From assembly GCF_019670005.1 (NCBI RefSeq), contig NZ_AP019783.1, positions 2,630,150 to 2,694,149 of the forward strand: a stretch of 64,000 bases of DNA, read 5' to 3'. The translations under genes and the position numbers were made by a program. Source of the DNA: Methylomagnum ishizawai. Lineage in GTDB: Bacteria > Pseudomonadota > Gammaproteobacteria > Methylococcales > Methylococcaceae. Shown here one piece after another: positions 9,236 to 18,525 of this stretch. Position 1 is the first letter of the stretch. Each line of letters begins with the position of its first letter. The notes beneath the pieces are model-generated. The model searched no databases and was not told where the DNA came from. It saw nothing but the letters and a program-made list of their open reading frames with translations.

Positions 9236-9247
9236 TGGAGGAACAGC

Positions 9248-12200
9248 ATGAACCCACGAACCGGAACCCCCGGGCTGGAATTGGCCGGCCTGTACGCGGA
9301 CCTCGCCGAGCAGGCCGAACTCGACCGCCTGCAAGGCATCCAGGATATTTCACTGCTCCTGCTGGAAAGCCTGGCCGAGCCGGATTTCCCCCTGGACGCG
9401 GACACCGCGCCCCTGCTCGATAGCTGGCCGCGCCTGGTCGCGGCCTACCGCTACGAACCCGCCGCCACCCTTCCCGCCATCCTCGATTTCCTCAAGCATC
9501 CCGCCCTCAACCTGCCCCTGTGCGACGCGGATATCGCCACCCTCGAAGCCCTGTTGACCGAGGACGCCCGCACCCTGCCGCCCGGCGACGGCGGGCGGAC
9601 CGCCGGGTCCGGGGCGGATGCGCCCCGCGGTGTGGAAGAATACGCCGCCGGGTTGGGCCAACTCGCCGAGCAGGCCGGACTCGACCGCCTGCAAGGCATC
9701 CAGGATATTTCCCTGCTCCTGCTGGAAACCCTGGCCGAGCCGGATTTCCCCCTGGACGCGGGCACCGCGCCCCTGCTCGATAGCTGGCCGCGCCTGGTCG
9801 CGGCCTACCGCCACGAACCCGCCGCCACCCTCCCCGCCATCCTCGACTTCCTCAAGCATCCCGCCCTCAACCTGCCCCTGTGCGACGCGGATATCGCCAC
9901 CCTCGAAGCCCTGTTGACCGAGGACGCCCACACCGCCGCCGCCGCGTCCTGGCCCCCGCCCCTGCGCCAGGACGCCCCGGACCGCGCCGCGCTGGATGCC
10001 CTGCCCGGCGCGGCCCGCGAATTGATCGAACTCCTGCTCATGCAGGTTTGCGCCACCGATGCCGAATTGCACCGCGCCGGGATTTCCGGGACGGCGGAAG
10101 ACCTGGCACAGGCGCGGGAAACCCTGGAATGCCTGGGCAGCGCGGCGGAAGCCGCCGGTTTCGGCGGCTTGGCGCGGCTGTGCGGCCATTGCGGCGCCAA
10201 CCTCCAGCGCTTCCTGGACGACGCCCCGGCGGCGGACCCGGCCCGGCTGCGCCTGCCGCGGGAATGGCTGGCACGGGTGGCCGGCTACCTGCCGCAGTCC
10301 ACCGCCCCGGACGCCGGGCGCGGGGTGGTGGCTTATTTGCAAGACCCGGCCTGGCCCCTGCCCTTGCCCGCCGCCACTGCGGCGGACATCCTGGAACGGA
10401 TGGACGGCGGCGACCTGCGCGAAATACGCGGGGAATCCACGCCCACCCGTCCCCAAACCGCCACGGCGGAGGATGTGTCCCTGGCCCCGCCGCCGGACGT
10501 GAACCCGCAACTGCTGGACATCCTGCTCCAGGAGTTGCCGCTCCATACCCGGCAATTCGCCGAGTCGGCGCAGCGCCTGGGCGCGGGCGGCGGCCTCCAC
10601 GACCTGGAGACCGCCCAGCGCCTCGCCCATACCCTCAAGGGCTCGGCCAACACCGTCGGCATCGTCGGCGTCGCCCAATTGACCCACCACCTGGAAGACA
10701 TCCTGTCCGCCTGTTCCAAGGAAGGCCGGATGCCCGGCCCCGCCCTGGCACGGACCCTGTTGGACGCCGCCGATTGCCTGGAGGCCATGGGCGAAGCCCT
10801 GCAAGGCCGGGGCACCCCCCCCGCCGAGGCGCGGACGGTGCTGCAAGAAGTCCTGGACTGGGCCAACCGCATCGACCGCGACGGACTCTCCGCCCTGGAC
10901 GCGCCGGACGCGCCCGCCCCGGCGCATCCCGCCGACACCCAGGACGGCGCCCCCGCCCCGCCAGCGCCCCAGGACACCCCCGGCACCAGCACCGTGCGGG
11001 TGCCCACGGCCTGGATCGAGAGCCTGCTGCGGCTGTCCGGGGAAAGCCTGGTCCACAGCGCCCAGGCCCACGAGCGCCTGCGGCGGATCAAAATCCAGCT
11101 CCAGGCCATGCGGGCGCAGTTCGAATCCCTGCAAGGGCTGGGCGCGGAACTGGAGGAATTGATCGATGTCCGCGACTGGTCCGGCCCCGCCGGCGGCACC
11201 GGCGGCCAGGATTTCGACAACCTGGAGATGGACCAGTACAACGAGCTGCACACCGCCAGCCGCCGCCTGGTCGAAGCGGCGGTGGACGCCCGTGAAATCG
11301 GCCTGGATATCGGCAAGGAACTGGACGCGCTGAACGAAACCCTGGGGCAACAGGAACTCCTGGCGCTCGACACCCAGGAAGCGGTGATGCGCACCCGCCT
11401 GCTGACCGCCGAGAGCCTCCTGCCACGCTTGCAGCGCAGCCTGCGCCAAACCTGCCGCGCCACCGGCAAACAAGCCGGCTTGACCCTGGCCGGCGGCGGC
11501 ATGCTGCTCGACGGCGACACCCTCGAAGCCCTGGCCGACCCGCTCATGCACCTGCTCCGCAACGCCGTGGACCACGGCCTGGAAAGCCCGGAAGAACGCG
11601 CCGTCCTGGGCAAGCCCCAGGCCGGCCGGATCGTCATCGCCTTCGAGCGCGAGGGCGGCCAGGTGCGGGTCCACTGCCAAGACGACGGGCGCGGCCTGGA
11701 CCTGGGCGCGATCCACGCCACCGCCGTCAAGCGCGGGCTGCTCGAACCCGGCCAGGCCGCGACCCCGCGGGAACTCTCCGAACTCATCCTCCGGCCCAAT
11801 TTCTCCACCCGCGAGCGGGCCACCCAGACCTCCGGGCGCGGCGTGGGCATGGACGCGGTGCGGGCGCGGGTCATCGCCCTCGGCGGCAGCCTGGCCCTGG
11901 ACTCCACGCCGGGGGCCGGCCTGGGCGTGGAACTGCGGATACCGCTGCCCCTGAGCCGGTCGCTGGCCCTCTTGGCCCAGGTCGGCCCGCACCGCGTCGC
12001 CATCGTCAACAAGGGGCTGGAGCAAATCCGCCACCGCGACGACGCGGAACCCGGCGGCGATCCCGCCTGGGCGCGGCTGGACGGGCTGGACTATCCGGCG
12101 GCGACCCTGCGCGGACTGCTGCGCGTGCCGCGACGGCCGGACGGCGACGGCCGGGGCGTCCTCCTCCTGGCCCGCGCCGCCGACGGCGCGACGGCGGTCT

Positions 12201-12799
12201 GGGTCGACGCCCTCCTCGATAGCTGGGACGTGGTGGTGAAGCCGCTCGGACCCTACCTCGCCAAACCGCCGGGCGTGATCGGCGCCACGGTCCTGGGCGA
12301 CGGCGCGGTGGTGCCGGTGATCGACCTGCCCGAACTGCTGCGCGGGGCCGCGCCCGGCCCGGCCGCCGCGCCCTGGGACGGGGAAGCCGCCGCCAGGGAC
12401 GGGGAACCGGCCTCCGGCCTGCCCCTGGCCCTGGTGGTGGACGACTCCCTCAGCAACCGCCGCGCCCTGGAACAGCTCCTGGGCGATGTCGGCTACCGGG
12501 TCCAGACCGCCCGCGACGGCGTCGAGGCCACCGAGCTACTGGGCCGGGTCCGGCCCGACATCGTCCTGACCGACCTGGAAATGCCGCGTATGAACGGCAT
12601 CGAGCTGGCCGGGCATATCCGCGCCCGCCCGGAATACGGGCGGCTTCCCATCGTGATGATCACCTCGCGCACCACCCAGCGCCACCGCAAGCTGGCGGCG
12701 GAAGCCGGCATCGACGCCTACCTCACCAAGCCGGTACGCGACGACGACCTGCTGGACCGGATACGCGGCCTGCTCGAAACCGGGCTGGCGCTCCCGTAA
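9248..12799 (+). CDS. ChpA-like hybrid CheA histidine kinase (Hpt, ATPase, CheW and receiver domains)
   Basis: This 1,183-residue protein is the kinase of the Pil-Chp-like system. The first 230 residues contain two nearly identical ~90-residue copies of a helical module that starts LAEQA. One clear Hpt domain follows, with phosphoacceptor His461 in AHTLKGSANTVG. Then come a helical dimerisation region, a HATPase domain (LLRNAVDHGLE near residue 767, DDGRGLD, GRGVGMDAV), a CheW-like domain (about 905-1035) and a C-terminal receiver with Asp1109 in VLTDLEMPRM. ChpA of Pseudomonas is about twice as long with many Hpt domains, so this is a reduced version. It is cytoplasmic and acts on the PilG- and PilH-like regulators. 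Confidence 0.9.
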   Translation: MNPRTGTPGLELAGLYADLAEQAELDRLQGIQDISLLLLESLAEPDFPLDADTAPLLDSWPRLVAAYRYEPAATLPAILDFLKHPALNLPLCDADIATLEALLTEDARTLPPGDGGRTAGSGADAPRGVEEYAAGLGQLAEQAGLDRLQGIQDISLLLLETLAEPDFPLDAGTAPLLDSWPRLVAAYRHEPAATLPAILDFLKHPALNLPLCDADIATLEALLTEDAHTAAAASWPPPLRQDAPDRAALDALPGAARELIELLLMQVCATDAELHRAGISGTAEDLAQARETLECLGSAAEAAGFGGLARLCGHCGANLQRFLDDAPAADPARLRLPREWLARVAGYLPQSTAPDAGRGVVAYLQDPAWPLPLPAATAADILERMDGGDLREIRGESTPTRPQTATAEDVSLAPPPDVNPQLLDILLQELPLHTRQFAESAQRLGAGGGLHDLETAQRLAHTLKGSANTVGIVGVAQLTHHLEDILSACSKEGRMPGPALARTLLDAADCLEAMGEALQGRGTPPAEARTVLQEVLDWANRIDRDGLSALDAPDAPAPAHPADTQDGAPAPPAPQDTPGTSTVRVPTAWIESLLRLSGESLVHSAQAHERLRRIKIQLQAMRAQFESLQGLGAELEELIDVRDWSGPAGGTGGQDFDNLEMDQYNELHTASRRLVEAAVDAREIGLDIGKELDALNETLGQQELLALDTQEAVMRTRLLTAESLLPRLQRSLRQTCRATGKQAGLTLAGGGMLLDGDTLEALADPLMHLLRNAVDHGLESPEERAVLGKPQAGRIVIAFEREGGQVRVHCQDDGRGLDLGAIHATAVKRGLLEPGQAATPRELSELILRPNFSTRERATQTSGRGVGMDAVRARVIALGGSLALDSTPGAGLGVELRIPLPLSRSLALLAQVGPHRVAIVNKGLEQIRHRDDAEPGGDPAWARLDGLDYPAATLRGLLRVPRRPDGDGRGVLLLARAADGATAVWVDALLDSWDVVVKPLGPYLAKPPGVIGATVLGDGAVVPVIDLPELLRGAAPGPAAAPWDGEAAARDGEPASGLPLALVVDDSLSNRRALEQLLGDVGYRVQTARDGVEATELLGRVRPDIVLTDLEMPRMNGIELAGHIRARPEYGRLPIVMITSRTTQRHRKLAAEAGIDAYLTKPVRDDDLLDRIRGLLETGLALP
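9302..9929 (+). repeat. Tandem duplication (two ~268-base copies, 360-base period) inside the ChpA-like gene
   Basis: Bases 9302-9569 and 9662-9929 match with about seven mismatches by eye, several of them silent. The period of 360 bases is a whole number of codons, so the frame is kept. Between the copies is a non-repeated linker of about 92 bases. The high identity implies a recent duplication or continuing gene conversion. Confidence 0.9.
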
Positions 12800-12835
12800 A
12801 ACCGCCACCCCCTCCACAACCCTAGGGAAAATCCC

Positions 12836-15064
12836 ATGATCCAACAGCGCAAACCCTTCGGGGGCAGCCCACTCGGGCGGCTTTCCCTGGCCCGGAAATT
12901 CATGATCCTGGGCCTGATCGCCTTCGTTTCAATCGCATTCCCATTGAGCCTGTATTTCAACGAACTGCAACAGGATATCGACGCCAGCGCCCTCGAATCG
13001 CGGGGGACCGCGCCGCTGATGGCGGCCTTCAAAGCCACCTACACCCTCCAAATATCCCGCGGCATGGCGAAGCGCTTCCTGGACAACGAAAAGGAAGCCG
13101 ACCTATTCCCGCCCTACGCCAAGAAATCCCTGGACCTCATCACGTCCACGGACGCCGTGGTCAAGCGCGACGTGGCCGACCCGGCCATCGTCGCGCAATG
13201 GGAAAGCCTGGCCCAGGATTGGCGCACGCTGCTCAAACAAGTCAACGACCGGCAGATCGACGAGGACACCAGCTTCAAATGGCACGACAAGCTGGCCAGC
13301 ACCTCGATCCAACTCACGGAAAAACTTTTCGACCATTTCAGGCTGAGCCAGGATAGCGGGCCCGAGCATTTCCTGATCGTCACCCTACAGGGCGGTATGC
13401 TCCAGACCATCGACGCCATCTCCGACCTGCGTGGCGCGGGCCGTTATATGCTGGAAGCGAAGCAAGCCTCGCCCGCGGACAAGGTGAAGCTGTCGATCAA
13501 TATGGACCTCATCCGCTACCGTATGGCCAACCTGCTACAAGCCCCCCTGCTCAAGGCCTTCGCCCGGATGCCGGAGGCCGAGGCCGAACTGGCCCCCCAG
13601 CTCGCGGAAACCATCCAGCTCGCGGAAACCGTACTCGAAACCACCCGCCGGGAAATCATAGACGCGCCACAGGTCAACTATCCCGTGTCCAGTTGGCGCA
13701 AGGTGTACGACCCCGCCACCGCCCAGTTCTATACGCTGACCGACGCGATCCTGGAAGTGCTGGACACCTCCTTGAAAAGCCGGGTGGCCAAGGCCCGCGC
13801 CCAGCAGACCACCACCGCCGCGTTCATGCTCGTCTTCCTGGTCGTCGGCGTCGTGTTCGCCGTCCTCATCGTCCGTAGCATCACCGTCCCGGTCGGCCAT
13901 CTGATCGGGGTGATAGACCGGCTGGCCAAGGGCGATGGCACGGTCCGCGCCGACCTGGAGACCTCCGACGAGATCGGCCAGTTGGGCCGCCAGTTCGACC
14001 GCATGGCGGGCCAGTTGTGGGAAATCAACGCCCAGATCAAGCTCGAAAACGAAACGCTCAACAACTCGATGATCGAACTGCTCCAGGCCGTGGCCGGAGT
14101 GGCCCAGAACAAGGACCTGACCGTCCAGTTGCCGGTGGCCGAGGATATCACCGGCCTGGTGGCCGACGCCTTGAACCTCCTGTCCGGCGAGACCGCCAAG
14201 GTGTTGGTGCGGGTGAACGAGATCGCCCAGAGCGTGGCGCGGGTCTCCCAAGAGGTGAAATCCCAGGCCGACACCATCATCCAGGTGGCCACCGAGGAAA
14301 AGCGCGAGGTGGAACAAGCCGCGACCGAGCTGACCGAGGCGTCCACGGCCATGCGCGACATCTCCCTGCTGGCCCAGTCCTGCAACGAGGCGGCGGAAAA
14401 AGCCATTCGCAACACCGACAAGGCCCAGGAGGCCGTGTTGAACACGGTCCAGGGCATCACCTCCATCCGCGACACCATCCGCGAAACGGAAAAGCGCATC
14501 AAGCGCCTGGGCGAGCGTTCCCAGGAAATCGGCGGCGCGGTCAGCCTCATCAACAGCATCGCCGAACGCACCCACATCCTCGCCCTCAACGCCTCCATGC
14601 ACGCGGCTTCCGCCGGCGAGGCGGGACGCGGCTTCGCGGTGGTGGCGAACGAAGTGCAGCGGCTGGCCGAGAACGCCCGCGAGGCCACCTCGAAGATATC
14701 CAGCCTGGTCAACAACATCCAGGTCGAGACGGTGGACACCGTGACCACGATGAACGAGGCCATCAGCCAGGTGGTGGAAGGCACCAAGCTGGCCCAGCAG
14801 GCCGGCGGGGAGATGCGCGGCACCCGCGACACCACCGCCGACCTGGTGCTACTGGTGCAACGCATCGCCGCCAGTTCCACGACCCAGGCGCAAACGGCCC
14901 AAAGGCTGCTGGAACGCGCGGTGCAGATCCAAAAAAGCACCGAGCATACCTACCGGGAACTCCAGGACCAAGGCCGGCAAACCGAGCGCCTGGTGGACTT
15001 CTCCGGCAATCTGGTGGAATCGGTGGGGGTGTTCACCCTGCCCGCGCCCGCGGTGGCGGGCTGA
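12836..15064 (+). CDS. PilJ-like methyl-accepting chemoreceptor
   Basis: This 742-residue membrane receptor closes the Pil-Chp-like cluster. It has a membrane segment at about residues 20-40, a ~280-residue helical periplasmic domain, a second membrane segment near residues 322-346 (AAFMLVFLVVGVVFAVLIV), a HAMP domain and a long cytoplasmic signalling coiled coil. The hairpin tip reads ERTHILALNASMHAAS...GRGFAVVANEVQRLAENA. This Met/His-containing tip resembles PilJ rather than typical receptors. PilJ senses surface contact or pilus retraction. In Pseudomonas pilJ precedes chpA, whereas here it follows. No CheR/PilK or CheB/ChpB gene is in the cluster. Confidence 0.9.
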   Translation: MIQQRKPFGGSPLGRLSLARKFMILGLIAFVSIAFPLSLYFNELQQDIDASALESRGTAPLMAAFKATYTLQISRGMAKRFLDNEKEADLFPPYAKKSLDLITSTDAVVKRDVADPAIVAQWESLAQDWRTLLKQVNDRQIDEDTSFKWHDKLASTSIQLTEKLFDHFRLSQDSGPEHFLIVTLQGGMLQTIDAISDLRGAGRYMLEAKQASPADKVKLSINMDLIRYRMANLLQAPLLKAFARMPEAEAELAPQLAETIQLAETVLETTRREIIDAPQVNYPVSSWRKVYDPATAQFYTLTDAILEVLDTSLKSRVAKARAQQTTTAAFMLVFLVVGVVFAVLIVRSITVPVGHLIGVIDRLAKGDGTVRADLETSDEIGQLGRQFDRMAGQLWEINAQIKLENETLNNSMIELLQAVAGVAQNKDLTVQLPVAEDITGLVADALNLLSGETAKVLVRVNEIAQSVARVSQEVKSQADTIIQVATEEKREVEQAATELTEASTAMRDISLLAQSCNEAAEKAIRNTDKAQEAVLNTVQGITSIRDTIRETEKRIKRLGERSQEIGGAVSLINSIAERTHILALNASMHAASAGEAGRGFAVVANEVQRLAENAREATSKISSLVNNIQVETVDTVTTMNEAISQVVEGTKLAQQAGGEMRGTRDTTADLVLLVQRIAASSTTQAQTAQRLLERAVQIQKSTEHTYRELQDQGRQTERLVDFSGNLVESVGVFTLPAPAVAG

Positions 15065-15071
15065 GCCCGGA

Positions 15072-15162
15072 CCGCCGCCGGGCCACCGGCGGCGGGAACA
15101 GGGTTTGGGAGATACGGATAGCGCGGGATCGGACCGGCACCCAAGCGGGGCCTGGGTGCCGG
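15072..15162. terminator. Two strong hairpins between convergent genes, probable bidirectional transcription end
   Basis: A 10-bp stem with a GCCA loop (15072-15095) and a second 10-bp stem with a nine-base loop (15134-15162) lie between the stops of the PilJ-like receptor and the carbonic anhydrase. Neither has a clear T run. They fit a shared transcript end for the two converging genes, but this is inferred from structure and position. Confidence 0.45.
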
Positions 15163-15169
15163 CCAACCT

Positions 15170-15970
15170 TCAGGGCAGGGTGCTGGTCACGGTGCGGGCC
15201 GCCCCGGCGTCGCGGGCGTTGCCGTCGTAGATGGCCTTCAACTGGTCGAGCTGGGCGGTGGACAAGGTGATCGGCGTCGCCAGCACATACCAATTCACCC
15301 CTTCGGTGCAAGGCGGCGTGGTCAGCGAGCCGCCATAGGTATAGAAGGACTGCCGGTCCACCGCCGCCGGCAACAGCGCCATCGGATTCAAGGCGGGACC
15401 GGAGGCGCTGCCGGACGTGGTGGGCATGGACTTCAGTATCTTGCCGATGGTCTTGTTCTCGGCCCCCTCGTCGAGGAAGACCCCCACCACCGCCATCTTG
15501 CCGTCCTGGCGGATATGCACGAAATGCAATTCCGCCGCGTGGACCACGCCGTCGACCTTATGCTCGCTGGGCGCGTGGAAATGGAATTGCAACAAGGGAT
15601 ATTCGTCCTTGCCGATCCTCAAAACGCCCGGATAATCGGTCGCCATCTTGACCTGGGCGGCATGGCCGTTGTTGAGGTAGGTGGGCTGGAGCGCGCTGGC
15701 GTAGGCCAGCCTGAGCGCGTTGAAGGCATCGGGATGGACCAGCTTGGCGGCGCTGATATCGATCGGCGACTGGTTGCCACCGATATCGCATACGGCATAA
15801 GGATAAAGGTGCGCCCCGCTGGCGAGCGGGTCTTCGCTCAGGATATCGCCCCAATGGGCTTGCTCGTCGTAGGTCCAATGCGGCGCGTCGGTCGCCAGGG
15901 CCAGGGGGCTGGATGCCACGCCGCACATGGCGGCAAGCAGGGAGGCGCGGAGCTGATTTTTCATCGTCAT
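15170..15970 (-). CDS. Periplasmic alpha-class carbonic anhydrase
   Basis: The enzyme interconverts CO2 and bicarbonate. The 266-residue precursor has a signal peptide (residues 1 to about 26, ending LALA), so the enzyme is periplasmic. The three zinc histidines are His130 and His132 in QFHFHAPSEH and His149 in AAELHFVH. The active-site segment SLTTPPCTEGVNW is complete, and length is normal. Two cysteines (Cys61 and the one in TPPCTEG) can form the usual disulfide. Two adjacent ATG codons are possible starts. It could help supply bicarbonate or dispose of CO2 from one-carbon oxidation, but that link is inferred. Confidence 0.93.
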   Translation of the reverse strand: MTMKNQLRASLLAAMCGVASSPLALATDAPHWTYDEQAHWGDILSEDPLASGAHLYPYAVCDIGGNQSPIDISAAKLVHPDAFNALRLAYASALQPTYLNNGHAAQVKMATDYPGVLRIGKDEYPLLQFHFHAPSEHKVDGVVHAAELHFVHIRQDGKMAVVGVFLDEGAENKTIGKILKSMPTTSGSASGPALNPMALLPAAVDRQSFYTYGGSLTTPPCTEGVNWYVLATPITLSTAQLDQLKAIYDGNARDAGAARTVTSTLP

Positions 15971-16022
15971 AGGATAAGCCTGCGATTTTATTGGAATTAT
16001 CGGAACGGTGGGCGCGGGTCCG

Positions 16023-16208
16023 TCAGCAGGTGTGTTCCCTGCAATAATCGGCCAGGCTCTGCGGAGGGGGCGGTGGCGGCGGGGTGGTGGCCGGGGTGGC
16101 CTGGGTGGTGGTGGTGGTCTGGGGCGGGTGGGTGCCGGATTGTTCCGCCGCGACGGCCACGCCGGCGGCGAGGAAACCCAGGATCAAGGACAACGGTTTG
16201 ATGGACAT
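16023..16208 (-). CDS. Small secreted Thr/Pro-rich protein ending in a Cys-containing tail, unknown function
   Basis: This is a 61-residue protein without a recognised family. It has a signal peptide (residues 1 to about 20, LGFLAAGVAVAAEQ), a low-complexity middle of Thr and then seven consecutive Pro, and the tail SLADYCREHTC with two cysteines. The start chosen is preceded by AAAGGGAA; a longer in-frame start would add 21 hydrophilic residues before the signal peptide and is unlikely. It lies about 50 bases upstream of the carbonic anhydrase gene on the same strand and may share its transcript. Confidence 0.55.
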   Translation of the reverse strand: MSIKPLSLILGFLAAGVAVAAEQSGTHPPQTTTTTQATPATTPPPPPPPQSLADYCREHTC

Positions 16209-16478
16209 GGTGTGTTCCCTTTCGGTGAAATCGGTGTCAAGGGTCCGGTGGCGAGACTGGACACCGGACAACCGTTTTCAAGCGTAGATCAAATCCACGA
16301 TAAATCCGAACCGCCGTGAAAAAATTCACGGACGGAAACACGCCGGTAGGATCGGCCCCCAAGGCCAGGCCGGGCGGTCGGCAAGGCGGGAAACTCCGGC
16401 ACGGGCGGCGCGGCGCCGGATTTGGGCATTCCCGCCGAAATCAAGGATCGCCAGCGCGGTGCCGCCAGGGCCGCCGGC

Positions 16479-17234
16479 TTATTTGGATTGGTACCGCGCC
16501 GCCGCGCCCAGCCGCTTCTGCCACAGTTCCACCTCGAAAATGAACTTCTGCAACTGGGTCTCCGCCCCCCGGCCCAGGCCGCGGAAAGCGCAGCCCACCC
16601 GCTGGGCCTGGGGCCGGTCGGGCCGGACCTGGGGGATTTTGTTGCGGATTTCCAGGTTCACCGGGATTTCGGGCTGGCTCGGGATGGAGAGCTTGCAAGC
16701 CTCCAGGGTATGGCCGACCTCCAGGGCGGCACCGATACGGGCGTTCTTATCGGACAGCGACAGCCCGGAGAGGCTGAGGTCGTACACGCCGAATTCCACC
16801 GCGCCGCCCTCCAGCCCGACCCGGCATTTGACCGGCATCGCCAGCGGGATCGCCACCCGGTAGAACTCGCGCTGTTGGTGCCAGAACAAGGACTGCGGCA
16901 GCGGCGCGGCGAACACCGGTTCGCCCCGCCAAGTGGTCTCGGTCAAGCCCTCCACCACGAACTGGCTCCGCACGCCCTCCACCTGGGCCATGAACACCAG
17001 GGGCCGGGCCTTGGCGAACTGGCGGTTCACGGCCTCGTTGGACCCCATATCGAACACGATCCAGCCCCGCTCCGGCAGTATCTCGACGATGGCCGTCACC
17101 AAATTGGCCTTGGAATCTTGATGGTGGGCGGTCACCAAGCACCTTTTGCGCTGCATCAGCCTGAGTTTTTCGAGGATTTCGCCCTGGCCGCGCAGGGTAT
17201 AGCCGACGTGGTCTTCGATGGATTCGGTATGCAT
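16479..17234 (-). CDS. YcgR-like PilZ-domain c-di-GMP-binding protein
   Basis: This 251-residue cytoplasmic protein has the two-domain layout of YcgR: an N-terminal beta-rich YcgR domain (about residues 1-120) and a C-terminal PilZ domain. The c-di-GMP site is visible as RxxxR in QREFYRVAIP and DxSxxG in YDLSLSGLSL. YcgR proteins slow flagellar motors or adjust surface behaviour when c-di-GMP rises. Its position between the Pil-Chp-like cluster and an HD-GYP enzyme suggests a local c-di-GMP theme. No flagellar genes are in this window, so its target is unknown. Confidence 0.88.
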   Translation of the reverse strand: MHTESIEDHVGYTLRGQGEILEKLRLMQRKRCLVTAHHQDSKANLVTAIVEILPERGWIVFDMGSNEAVNRQFAKARPLVFMAQVEGVRSQFVVEGLTETTWRGEPVFAAPLPQSLFWHQQREFYRVAIPLAMPVKCRVGLEGGAVEFGVYDLSLSGLSLSDKNARIGAALEVGHTLEACKLSIPSQPEIPVNLEIRNKIPQVRPDRPQAQRVGCAFRGLGRGAETQLQKFIFEVELWQKRLGAAARYQSK

Positions 17235-17377
17235 GGGTGCGATCCCGGGCCTGATTTATGGTGATGGCTGGATTCTACAAGCTAAACGGCTGCCTGTCCC
17301 CCAGGGACGGGCCGTGACAAATCCCAGGGCGGACATTGACAAAAACGCAACGCCGGACCGGTTTCCACGGACCCATG

Positions 17378-17962
17378 TTATTCCAAAGCGACTAATTCGG
17401 CGGGGGTGTTGAGATTGGCGAACACTTCGGGATGGTCGGAAAAATCGACCAGGACCGGGTGGTGCCGGTACAGCCAGGCCTGGACCTTGCGCTGTCCACC
17501 GGCGAGATAGGCTTCGAGATCGTCCGCCAGGCCCCGCTCCGCCAGCAGGAACACCGGATGCAGGCGTTCGCCATCGTGGGCCGCGCACAAGGCGGCGCCC
17601 GTGGCCTCGCGTTGGAGCGGCAGGCGCGCCAACAGCGGCCCGGTGACGAACGGACAATCGCAGGGCACCGTCAGCACGTAGGGGGTGTCCGCCGCCCGCA
17701 TCGCGCCCAGCAGGCCGGCCAGGGGACCGTCGAAGCCCCCGCCGGGGTCGGCGATCACGCGATGGCCGAAGCGGGCGTACAGCTCCGGGTTGCGGTTGGC
17801 GTTGACCAGGACGCGGCCCGCCACCTGTTCCAACGCCGCCACGGCATAGCCCGCCAAGGGCCGCCCCCGGAACGGCAGCAAGCCCTTGTCCTCGCCGCCC
17901 ATGCGTAGGCCCCGGCCCCCGGCCAGCACCACGCCGGTTATCTTTGCCCGGTCGAAAACCAT
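17378..17962 (-). CDS. mobA: Molybdenum cofactor guanylyltransferase MobA
   Basis: MobA joins GMP from GTP to molybdopterin, giving the MGD cofactor of DMSO-reductase-family enzymes. The 194-residue protein starts with the nucleotidyltransferase signature GVVLAGGRGLRMGGEDKGLL, and the metal-binding aspartates are in VPCDCPF. Length and motif order are typical. It is a single gene here; no other molybdopterin genes are adjacent. It is divergent from the DUF302 lipoprotein gene, with a shared 40-base promoter region. Confidence 0.92.
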   Translation of the reverse strand: MVFDRAKITGVVLAGGRGLRMGGEDKGLLPFRGRPLAGYAVAALEQVAGRVLVNANRNPELYARFGHRVIADPGGGFDGPLAGLLGAMRAADTPYVLTVPCDCPFVTGPLLARLPLQREATGAALCAAHDGERLHPVFLLAERGLADDLEAYLAGGQRKVQAWLYRHHPVLVDFSDHPEVFANLNTPAELVALE

Positions 17963-18002
17963 GGTGATATCCTAACCCCATCCCTATTTCCAGCGACCTC
18001 CC

Positions 18003-18455
18003 ATGTCCAGGATTCCCGCCGCGATTCTCGCATTCACCCTACTGGGCTTGCCAGCCTGCGCCACCCGGCCCGGACCCGGCTATTACCACGCCGAGACCGC
18101 CAAGCCCTACGCCGATGTGCTGGCCGAACTGGAACTCGCCATCACCGAGCGCAATTTCCGCATCACCGGCCACAACAAGATCGGCGGCGTGATCCGCGAG
18201 CGCGAACACATCGCCTTCCCCGACTACGACACGATCCAGTTCTGCAACCTGAGCCTGGCCCGGCGGATGCTGGAACTCGAACCGGAAGCGGTGTCCTACA
18301 TGCCCTGCAACGTGTCGGTGCGCTCGGAACGGGGCCGGGTCCATATCACAACCCATCTGCTGCCCACCGATTCGGCCAATCCCCAAATGAACGAGTTCGC
18401 CCGCGGCATGAACCGGCAACTACGGGAAATCGTGGACTTCGCCGCCGAGCCGTGA
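18003..18455 (+). CDS. DUF302-family lipoprotein
   Basis: This 150-residue protein has a lipoprotein signal peptide with Cys19 in LGLPACATRP, so it is probably membrane-anchored on the periplasmic side. The mature part has the alternating helix/strand pattern of DUF302: ADVLAELELAITERNFRITG, an acidic strand with QFCNL, and PCNVSVRSERGRVHITTHLLP near the C terminus. The biochemical role of DUF302 is not established. The next gene begins 70 bases downstream and may be in the same operon. Confidence 0.8.
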   Translation: MSRIPAAILAFTLLGLPACATRPGPGYYHAETAKPYADVLAELELAITERNFRITGHNKIGGVIREREHIAFPDYDTIQFCNLSLARRMLELEPEAVSYMPCNVSVRSERGRVHITTHLLPTDSANPQMNEFARGMNRQLREIVDFAAEP

Positions 18456-18525
18456 GAATTGCATAGGACCGGCCCGCCCCCTATCATTCCGCCGGTTTTC
18501 CGCCCCACCACCCGAAAGCACAGCA

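Noticed and set aside
9350-12034. Very long open frame (about 890 codons) antisense to the ChpA-like gene
   Set aside because: It is the GC-bias shadow of the real gene: Gly/Gln/Ala-rich, without domains or ribosome site, while the plus strand has clear kinase motifs.
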